The notes under the pieces: model-generated | Database searches by the model: none | What the model saw: the letters and a program-made list of their open reading frames with translations, nothing else | Told to the model about the DNA's origin: nothing | Made by a program: the position numbers and the translations under genes | Shown here: in pieces, positions 8,560-14,770 of the stretch | Layout: each line of letters begins with the position of its first letter | How positions within the stretch are numbered: position 1 is the first letter of the stretch | Origin: Gammaproteobacteria bacterium | GTDB lineage: Bacteria; Pseudomonadota; Gammaproteobacteria; Pseudomonadales; Pseudohongiellaceae | Direction: 5' to 3' | NCBI GenBank assembly: GCA_021773355.1 | Contig: JAJFKE010000050.1 | Span: forward strand, 1-64,000 | DNA length: 64,000 nucleotides

Positions 8560-9316
8560 TGGAGCGACCTTGTGGATTAATCTCCAATGCGAGAGATTCA
8601 ATTTTTCTTCTGTAAAAGCCTTGTACCATGTGGAATAGATTACGACCCTCAACAATTTGTTGTGCGCTGCTGAGTCGACCTGCTACTACCTGTGGCTGGT
8701 TCTCATAATAGCTTCCCCAGTTGGCAGAGGAATTTTTGCTAAGGCGCGAGGGCTTTGCTTCCGTTATTAAATGGGAAGCAAATCCCAATTTCCGCAAACT
8801 ATGCAGCAGGGGCTTGGTCGCCGTAAAAACCATCCATTCATAACCGGCCTGATTCAAAACTGAAGCGAGCATGATAAACATCAGTCGACTGGCACCGCGG
8901 CTGGTTGCTACCAGATTCCCGATCTCTGCCAGTTTCTCCCTGCTGATGTCTTCGCAAGAAAGGCGCTGAAGCTCAATTTCAATGGGCGCATCCAGGTATT
9001 GCTCAAGAAAGAATTTATGGGATTCTGCTCCCAGGGAAATTCCGGCGCTGGCTGACAGCTTATTGGCGCAGCGCAGAGTAAGGAAAACGGACAAAAATTC
9101 GGCCAAATGGGCGCCGTAGCTGGACTCAAATTGACGCTCGACGTATTTCTCGACCTCGGCTCTTTTCGGAGACTGTGCAGAGACGAATTCGAACTTAGGA
9201 GATGGCGTCAGCCACTGATTCAATAACTGCGACATGTTTGCCCCCACAGGCACTGCGTTTATAGAGGCGTGGACACTACTCGCTTGAATCGGGCTTTCTG
9301 TTACTACTATAGACAT
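8552..9316 (-). CDS. Thermostable-hemolysin family protein
   Basis: A 254-residue protein of the thermostable hemolysin family (named from Vibrio delta-VPH). This family has an acyltransferase-like core rather than a pore-forming toxin fold. Recognisable segments are EKYVERQFESSYGAHLAEFLSVF, the acidic AGISLGAESHKFFLEQYLD and the GNLVATSRGASRLMFIMLAS helix. I chose the ATG at 9316 because GGTGGA lies just before it; an upstream ATG at 9328 lacks a ribosome-binding site. It is the first gene of the eleven-gene operon. The name suggests haemolysis, but the operon suggests an enzyme that transfers an activated group in small-molecule synthesis. Confidence 0.82.
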   Translation of the reverse strand: MSIVVTESPIQASSVHASINAVPVGANMSQLLNQWLTPSPKFEFVSAQSPKRAEVEKYVERQFESSYGAHLAEFLSVFLTLRCANKLSASAGISLGAESHKFFLEQYLDAPIEIELQRLSCEDISREKLAEIGNLVATSRGASRLMFIMLASVLNQAGYEWMVFTATKPLLHSLRKLGFASHLITEAKPSRLSKNSSANWGSYYENQPQVVAGRLSSAQQIVEGRNLFHMVQGFYRRKIESLALEINPQGRSNA

Positions 9317-9364
9317 CGCTTCCACCATATTGGATTAGTGTGGAGGCTAAAGTACTCTGTGAGT

Positions 9365-9381
9365 CTTAAGGGTTTCTTAAG
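9365..9381 (-). promoter_or_regulatory. CTTAAG-N5-CTTAAG direct repeat (BqsR/PmrA-type operator)
   Basis: The site reads CTTAAGGGTTTCTTAAG, two perfect hexamers 11 bp apart, which equals TTAAG-N6-TTAAG. Because CTTAAG is a palindrome, both strands read the same pattern. Its near edge is about 48 bp from the hemolysin ATG at 9316, a position suitable for activation by the operon's own OmpR-type regulator. Pseudomonas BqsR is reported to bind TTAAG-N6-TTAAG, and PmrA to bind YTTAA repeats. Binding here is an inference. Confidence 0.7.
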
Positions 9382-9555
9382 AGCCAAAAATTCATCAAAA
9401 ATAATAGCTGCGCCCGAAACCAATGACGCCATTGCTTGCCAGCTTAGGATTTATTCGAGTGGCTCTGAATACCAGCATTGGCTCAGAGTACGAGGATATT
9501 CCGCAGCAAACTTGAATATTGGCTTGGTTAGCACATTAAGGGAGATTGAAAGTGA

Positions 9556-10488
9556 TTACCGGGCAGTGGTCTCGACACCACAGTATTGATTCAATTCAAG
9601 CAGCAATTGCTTATGCCTGCGACGACTAACAGGCACTCTCGCACCTGAGATAAGAACAATGCGCATATTCCCTACTCGACTGATCTTGCTTAGATTGACT
9701 GCGGCGGAACGGTGAGTTTGCAGAAATTGCCGGGAATTCAGTTTTTGCAACATCGTTTTCAATGTTGATCTAATTCTGGTCTCCCGATCTACCGAGTGAA
9801 GAACCACATAGTTGTCATCAGCCAATAACCAATCGATATCCTGTGGATTTATCTTTATAACACCTTCATCGGTGCTTAACAAAAGCGCATCTGCACTCTT
9901 CGTGCTGGCGTCGTCGTGGGTATATTGCTGGTAAGGCTTCGAATTCAATTGTGCATTTTGAAATCTCCAACGCCACAACAATACAAAAGCAGCATAAGCT
10001 GCAAGCTCAAAATGAAACCATTTCAAAAACTGTTCTATCAACACAAACGATACTGAAACCTCGCTCACTAGCTGCGGCCAGAAAAGCCAGAAGTTGCTGG
10101 TTAGTATTGCTATGTGCAAGATGGCGACAGTTAATGCGGCGATTCCGTGATGTGCTAAAAACAAAAAGCTTCGTACTGAATAGGGGCTTGTAATAGCAGT
10201 TACAATTCCGCAGACAATGCTGAAAATAAACCAGGGCAGGAAAATGTAAACCGCTTGTGCCAGATAAAACCAGACTGAATAGTCCCGACCTGAAAAGAAC
10301 AGGTTCTGGGAAACATCCATAACGATGAAGAAACTCCAAATCGAGCCACACAGCAGAATTGTCGGCCAATGGCTTCGTCCCAGCTGGAACCAACTGCTGT
10401 TAAGATAATCTACTTGCATCCGCGTAATTCTACGAGCCCAGGGGTAGATGGTAAAGGGTAGCAGAGCGAATCTGTGGCCATCCATCAA
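9556..10488 (-). CDS. Membrane-anchored LytTR transcriptional regulator
   Basis: A 310-residue protein with several N-terminal membrane helices (about residues 43-185) and a C-terminal LytTR DNA-binding domain (about 205-300). The latter shows ALLLSTDEGVIKINPQDIDWLLADDNYVVLH and FLQTHRSAAVNLSKISRV. Such proteins act without a receiver domain and sense a membrane signal directly. An ATG 23 codons in (MQVDYLNSS) is an alternative start. It is divergent from the YHS lipoprotein gene and lies upstream of the iron-linked operon, separated from it by about 240 bp, so it could regulate either. Confidence 0.85.
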   Translation of the reverse strand: MMDGHRFALLPFTIYPWARRITRMQVDYLNSSWFQLGRSHWPTILLCGSIWSFFIVMDVSQNLFFSGRDYSVWFYLAQAVYIFLPWFIFSIVCGIVTAITSPYSVRSFLFLAHHGIAALTVAILHIAILTSNFWLFWPQLVSEVSVSFVLIEQFLKWFHFELAAYAAFVLLWRWRFQNAQLNSKPYQQYTHDDASTKSADALLLSTDEGVIKINPQDIDWLLADDNYVVLHSVDRETRIRSTLKTMLQKLNSRQFLQTHRSAAVNLSKISRVGNMRIVLISGARVPVSRRRHKQLLLELNQYCGVETTAR

Positions 10489-10538
10489 CCGTTTACCACA
10501 GCCTTCCAGCCTTTTGTCCCCGGCCGCTTTCTGCAGCT

Positions 10539-10555
10539 CTTAGTTCAACCTTAAG
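10539..10555 (+). promoter_or_regulatory. Degenerate CTTAGT-N5-CTTAAG repeat
   Basis: CTTAGT-TCAAC-CTTAAG lies 39 bp before the YHS-gene ATG, with the same 11-bp repeat spacing as the perfect site at 9365-9381 and a similar distance to the gene. One hexamer is perfect and the other has two changes. It suggests that the divergent lipoprotein gene belongs to the same regulon, with weaker binding. Confidence 0.4.
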
Positions 10556-10594
10556 CTCAGCTCTCGACACTATCTTGGAGCTTGGAGCAATACA

Positions 10595-11173
10595 ATGAAA
10601 AATTTTATTATGGCGATCTTCATCCTGTTAAGTGCCTGTAGCTATGCCAGCGAACCACCCGAATATCCGATTCGAGTGAATACAGAGGGGGTAGCCATAG
10701 ACGGTTATTCGCCGGTTTCCTATTTCAGCAAGGGTATTGCGGAGAAAGGTTCTTTCGAGTTCGCTATCAAGCACGAGGGGGTTTATTACTGGCTTACCGA
10801 CACGCAACAGATTGAAGCATTTTTACTGGACCCGGAGCGATATATTCCAGCACATGGAGGCTGGTGTACGTTGATGATGGGAGGCTCCGGTCGACGCACT
10901 CCAGGCCATCCAGAATCCTTCAGCATTGTGGAAGATCGGCTCATGCTGTTTTGGTCTGGCGATACGGAGGAGACCAAAGGCATGGGCTTAAGAAATTGGG
11001 CTAGCAAAACCCATGGTGATCGCGACGATGAAATTAACTATGTTGCCAAGGCTGACAAAAAGTGGACGAAATTTTTAGAGGGTAACCGTAATGCGCAAAT
11101 CTACCTTTATAAGGAAAGTGACAAAAATGGCGTGAATGAAAATCAGCTGGCAGAAGCAAAGATCGCATTCTAG
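10595..11173 (+). CDS. YHS-domain lipoprotein
   Basis: A 192-residue exported protein. The N-terminus MKNFIMAIFILLSACSYAS has an LSAC lipobox, so it is probably a lipoprotein anchored at Cys15. The central part (about residues 30-90) matches YHS-type domains: AIDGYSPVSYF, followed by FAIKHEGVYYWLTD and FLLDPERYIPAHGGWC. YHS domains are often linked to metal or redox proteins. The C-terminal half is charged and unassigned. It is divergent from the LytTR gene, has a CTTAAG-type repeat in front and a strong hairpin after its stop. Confidence 0.75.
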   Translation: MKNFIMAIFILLSACSYASEPPEYPIRVNTEGVAIDGYSPVSYFSKGIAEKGSFEFAIKHEGVYYWLTDTQQIEAFLLDPERYIPAHGGWCTLMMGGSGRRTPGHPESFSIVEDRLMLFWSGDTEETKGMGLRNWASKTHGDRDDEINYVAKADKKWTKFLEGNRNAQIYLYKESDKNGVNENQLAEAKIAF

Positions 11174-11215
11174 CCTGCGCGACTGGCAAATTTACCGATA
11201 TCAGAGGCATTCAGG

Positions 11216-11250
11216 CTCGAACCGGGAGTAACCCTTACTCCCGGTTCGAG
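11216..11250. terminator. Perfect 16-bp hairpin between convergent genes
   Basis: CTCGAACCGGGAGTAA and its exact complement are separated by CCC, forming a very stable stem with a 3-nt loop. It lies 40-75 bp after the YHS stop and before the end of the convergent SRPBCC gene, so it can serve both strands. There is no long T-run on either side, so it may also be a REP-like element or an mRNA 3' stabiliser. Confidence 0.6.
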
Positions 11251-11296
11251 TAACATCAAAAACATTTACTGCCCTGTGGATTTCTGTTATCCACAA

Positions 11297-11761
11297 CTAC
11301 GCAGTGTCTACAGATGCACTGAGGTACGATTCCAAGCCATCCATACATCCCCCCCAACCAGATTGATGCTGTTGATACAGTTCCATAGTTGATATTGACT
11401 CATGGGTGATTTGCAATTCTGTTCCATCTTCATGTTTATTGAAATTCACGGACACACGTTCAGTCGCGCTGGATACCGCCTCGACAAGCCAGGTGAAAAC
11501 GAGCCTATTTGGTTTTTCAATCTCCTCATACTCGCCACTTATCCACAGCACGGATCCATCTGGCATTTCATTAGCGATCCTGTATCGCCCCCCTACTCGA
11601 AGGTCAAGTTCGGCAGACCGGCAACGAACCCCACTAGGGCCCCACCACAGGCGCAATTGTTCCGCATTAGTCCAGGCACTAAATACGCATTCCGGGCTCG
11701 CGGGAATTATTCGGGTAACGCGTAAGCACAGCGAGTCGGCTACTTCATGTGAGGCTGGCAT
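11297..11761 (-). CDS. SRPBCC (AHSA1-like) domain protein
   Basis: A 154-residue START/AHSA1-type protein that forms a hydrophobic ligand-binding cavity. Family features are the start RVTRIIPASPECVFSAWTNAEQLRLWWGPSG, the GGRYRI strand, and the C-terminal helix HQSGWGGCMDGLESYLSA. The ATG follows the ArsR stop by 2 bp, a very common ArsR-SRPBCC pairing in bacteria. Function is unknown beyond probable small-ligand binding. A second SRPBCC gene lies on the other side of the ArsR gene. Confidence 0.85.
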   Translation of the reverse strand: MPASHEVADSLCLRVTRIIPASPECVFSAWTNAEQLRLWWGPSGVRCRSAELDLRVGGRYRIANEMPDGSVLWISGEYEEIEKPNRLVFTWLVEAVSSATERVSVNFNKHEDGTELQITHESISTMELYQQHQSGWGGCMDGLESYLSASVDTA

Positions 11762-11763
11762 TT

Positions 11764-12141
11764 TTATTCCTGTTGAGAATTATTGTTGAGCTGAGACTCT
11801 GTTTGTACATAAGCGCTCAATGCATTGAGGCTCTCTGACCAGAACTTCTCATAATACTGCAGCCACTCGCCCGCCGTTTTCAAGGGTGCGACATTCAAGG
11901 CACAGCTATGTACTCTGCCATTAACTGTTCGCTCAACCAGACCGGCTTTTTCAAGCACCCGTAAATGCTTGCTAACGGCAGGAAGAGACATCTCGAATGG
12001 CGCAGCTAGTTCGGTAATCATGACAGAACCCTGTGATAAGCGAGACAGTAACTCGCGGCGCGTCTTATCACAGAGAGCCTTGAACACCAGGTCCAGCTGT
12101 TCTTCGCGAAAAGTAGTTTGCGTGGTTCTGGTTGACAGCAT
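11764..12141 (-). CDS. ArsR-family winged-helix repressor
   Basis: A 125-residue DNA-binding protein. The HTH core is ALCDKTRRELLSRLSQGSVMITELAAPFEMSLPAVSKHLRVLEKAGLVERTVNGR, split by the recognition helix LPAVSKHLRVLEKAG. No CVC metal motif is present, so it is not an arsenic or metal sensor of the classical type; SRPBCC-linked members usually sense an organic ligand. It is expected to repress itself and the two SRPBCC genes through the palindrome 13 bp upstream of its ATG. Confidence 0.9.
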   Translation of the reverse strand: MLSTRTTQTTFREEQLDLVFKALCDKTRRELLSRLSQGSVMITELAAPFEMSLPAVSKHLRVLEKAGLVERTVNGRVHSCALNVAPLKTAGEWLQYYEKFWSESLNALSAYVQTESQLNNNSQQE

Positions 12142-12153
12142 GCGTTTAATAGT

Positions 12154-12167
12154 AAACCATATGGTTT
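12154..12167. promoter_or_regulatory. AAACCATATGGTTT palindrome, likely ArsR operator
   Basis: A perfect 14-bp palindrome lies between the divergent ArsR/SRPBCC operon and the second SRPBCC gene. Its position, just before the ArsR start, fits autorepression and shared control of both sides. AACCATATGGTT-type palindromes are known in front of SRPBCC-linked ArsR genes. Confidence 0.6.
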
Positions 12168-12202
12168 AATGATTCAACACCATCAAATGAGGACAGAAAG
12201 TC

Positions 12203-12586
12203 ATGACAATTCGACAATCCATTAACTTGGAAGCCAGTCCGCAGAAAATATACAGTGCACTACTTTCATCCGAGCAATTCAGCGAGTTCACTGGTGCGTC
12301 AGCTGAAATTTCAGCAGACGAAGGCGGCGCATTCTCCTGTTTCGGGGGCCAGATAAGCGGGCGTCATATTCAGTTGCAGCCGAATCGCCAGATCGTTCAG
12401 GCATGGCGTGCAGGCTCCTGGGAAGAGGGAATTTTCTCCATAGTAAAATTCACCATTCAGGAGTCCGGCAACTCTAGCACGCTAAACATGGAGCAATCGA
12501 GTTATCCAGAAGGGGGCAAAGAACATCTTGAAGGCGGCTGGCATAAAATGTACTGGGAGCCTTTAAAAAATTATCTCAGTAAGTGA
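12203..12586 (+). CDS. Second SRPBCC (AHSA1-like) protein
   Basis: A 127-residue SRPBCC protein. It opens with IRQSINLEASPQKIYSALLSSEQFSEFTGASAEIS and ends with the helix GGWHKMYWEPLKNYLS, both characteristic. An AGGA ribosome-binding site precedes the ATG. It is divergent from the ArsR-SRPBCC pair and shares the intergenic palindrome, so the three genes probably form one small regulon. Ligand unknown. Confidence 0.85.
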   Translation: MTIRQSINLEASPQKIYSALLSSEQFSEFTGASAEISADEGGAFSCFGGQISGRHIQLQPNRQIVQAWRAGSWEEGIFSIVKFTIQESGNSSTLNMEQSSYPEGGKEHLEGGWHKMYWEPLKNYLSK

Positions 12587-12627
12587 TTTCAATTCGGCGA
12601 ACAGGAAAGTAATAGGCGCTGCCAGTA

Positions 12628-14445
12628 TTACAGGTTTTCCAAGCGGCTTCGAAGAAATTGAACACGTGCCGAGAGGTCAGCGCTAGCTGCTATGTCCTCG
12701 GCATAGTCAGCTTCAAGAGTCTGCAGTATTTCAGATGCTGATATTATTTGATCAGACCTGATTAACCAATTCACCTGGTAGATACCGACACGCACATCGG
12801 GGCGTAATTGGAAAGAGTCAGCCGCACTAGCTGCCGCCTCTGGGAAATTTCCAGCAGCGGCTTGCAACAGCGCCTGGTAGAACTCTAAATCCGCTTCGCT
12901 AACGGCGAAGTTAGCATTCGACACAAGCTGTTCCAGCACAAGTTGCAATTTTGATATCGGAGCGCTGGGACATCTATTTTCCAAGACTCCAAAGACCAGA
13001 TTGTTGAGAGAAAAAACAGCTCCATAATCGTGTGGGGACTGGCTTGCCTGAGATCGCAATACTTCATCCTCTGGAAACTCTATTCCAGGTAATAAACAGG
13101 AGAATTCCAGCCAACGAATATAAGGCGAGATGGATATCTGCTGTGGTTCAATCACAGACATATGATAGTCGAAGGCCGCTTGAAATTGTCCATCTGCACT
13201 TAGCTTCTCAACGAGATTAAACTGAGCACGAGGAGAGTATGGGTGTTGCTCCGCAGCGGCTATTGCTTGTTCGAGGCCGTTTCCCCAAAGTGTGGTTTGT
13301 CTCACTGTGATGAATGACATAAAAAGCAGTGCGATAGTCAGGACTACGAGGACTGTGTTTCGATGAACTGACTGCAAGCGCGGCAGTATATCGTTGAAGT
13401 AAATTACAACGGCAAACACCGGCCCCAACAAAGGTAGGTAATTTCGATGCTCAAAATAGTATTCCAATGGCAAGAATGTCGATTCAAGTGCATGGCCGGC
13501 GAAGAACCACAGGACAGCGAAAGCAAATAGCGGCCACTGTCTGCGCTTAATAAATGCCAAGGCAATCAGGCCTACAATCATCACCATGCTTATCCAAAGC
13601 AGAGGACCTTGAGCGGTCGCCAAATCGTCGTGAAATACGCCGAAGTAGTTCGGCATTAACAGGGCAATGTTGGCTATGTAGATCAGGAGAACAGGAAACT
13701 GCGTGAGCACACGTTCCTGAAAACTGAAGGGCTTGAGTTCATAACCTTCTAGCGTGCTCGGCATGGTAAGCAATAGACCCAACAAGCCGACCACAATGGT
13801 TACCGTCAATAGGACCCGGCGGAACTTACGCAACACGGCCGCTTGCTCCGCATCAGCAAACAAGGTGAATTCCAACACCAACACATAGAGAAAAACCAGC
13901 ACACCGTTTTCTTTACTAATCACAGCGAGGGCAGTAAAGAGGGTAAGACCTGCCACCATCACAAACAAACCAGACTTGAGCCGCTCCTGATGGATTAGTT
14001 GTCTACCGGCTAGATAAGCCAAGATAGCCATCAGACTGAACATCGTAGACAGTAAAGTCATTCTTTGAACCACATACAATACGGTAGATACTTGTATTGG
14101 GTGCGCCAGCCAGATAAAACTGAGGCTTAGAAAAGCGAAACCAGATACGGCTTGCTGCCGCCATTGCTTGCTAATAGCTATGCAGCAAAGTGTTAGCAGA
14201 CAGCCATTCAACAAATGCAGCAATAAATTTACAAACTTGAAATTATAGGGATTGGGCCAGGATTCATGCTGTAGCAAGAAGCTAAACACCGACACCGAGC
14301 GACCAAGAATTCCTGCGAATCCAGTGCTTGCAAGGTAGAGAATATCCGCCAGAGTTGGATTAGCCGGTAACTGACTTATGACAAGCAAATTGGGAGTGTC
14401 GTCAAGCAAGAATGGACCAGTCAAGCCAACCCAATAAATAGCCAT
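12628..14445 (-). CDS. Polytopic membrane protein with C-terminal TPR-like region
   Basis: A 605-residue integral membrane protein with about ten to twelve helices in the first 395 residues and a soluble helical TPR-like tail (AIAAAEQHPYSPRAQFNLVEKLSADGQFQAAFDYH). The segment VGLTGPFLLDD near the N-terminus, with an acidic pair after TM1, resembles GT-C-type or TMTC-like glycosyltransferases, so lipid-linked sugar transfer is possible. The ATG used here falls inside TM1. The frame stays open 49 codons further upstream and encodes the rest of that helix (SQLVIATGLAVLVSLVV), but has no ATG, GTG or TTG. The true start is therefore uncertain. Confidence 0.7.
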   Translation of the reverse strand: MAIYWVGLTGPFLLDDTPNLLVISQLPANPTLADILYLASTGFAGILGRSVSVFSFLLQHESWPNPYNFKFVNLLLHLLNGCLLTLCCIAISKQWRQQAVSGFAFLSLSFIWLAHPIQVSTVLYVVQRMTLLSTMFSLMAILAYLAGRQLIHQERLKSGLFVMVAGLTLFTALAVISKENGVLVFLYVLVLEFTLFADAEQAAVLRKFRRVLLTVTIVVGLLGLLLTMPSTLEGYELKPFSFQERVLTQFPVLLIYIANIALLMPNYFGVFHDDLATAQGPLLWISMVMIVGLIALAFIKRRQWPLFAFAVLWFFAGHALESTFLPLEYYFEHRNYLPLLGPVFAVVIYFNDILPRLQSVHRNTVLVVLTIALLFMSFITVRQTTLWGNGLEQAIAAAEQHPYSPRAQFNLVEKLSADGQFQAAFDYHMSVIEPQQISISPYIRWLEFSCLLPGIEFPEDEVLRSQASQSPHDYGAVFSLNNLVFGVLENRCPSAPISKLQLVLEQLVSNANFAVSEADLEFYQALLQAAAGNFPEAAASAADSFQLRPDVRVGIYQVNWLIRSDQIISASEILQTLEADYAEDIAASADLSARVQFLRSRLENL

Positions 14446-14770
14446 GACGACTAGTGAAACAAGGACGGCCAGCCCTGTTGCAATGACAAGTTGAGATCGA
14501 ATGACGGGCCTCGCAGGGTCGCTACTAAACTGGTTATTTTGGATAATAGCGTATCTAACTGCAGATGACAGAATGGTATTTGTTACGCCGAATCATGTAA
14601 CATTTTCATGTTATACAGAAGTAACCCTCGTGACTATGATAAGCGCGGCTAAATTGGCTGCCCTATTATGTTAGTCATTTATTCCGATCGGCTTTAGAAC
14701 AGCCGCTGGTGACTAAGCGGCGTTGCGATAATTTTTCTACGGTGATCATCATTATGACTTTTTACATACC
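14446..14770. other. Divergent intergenic region holding an upstream extension of a gene
   Basis: The first 147 bases on the left (to about 14592) are an open minus-strand frame that continues the TPR membrane protein without a standard start codon. The rest should carry the promoter of the spermidine-synthase-like gene on the plus strand. No further gene or clear hairpin is visible. Confidence 0.4.

Noticed and set aside
8560-8655. Longer start for the AMP-ligase
   Set aside because: It would overlap the hemolysin gene by about 100 bp and adds residues unlike the family; the ATG at 8559 overlaps the hemolysin stop in the usual coupled way.
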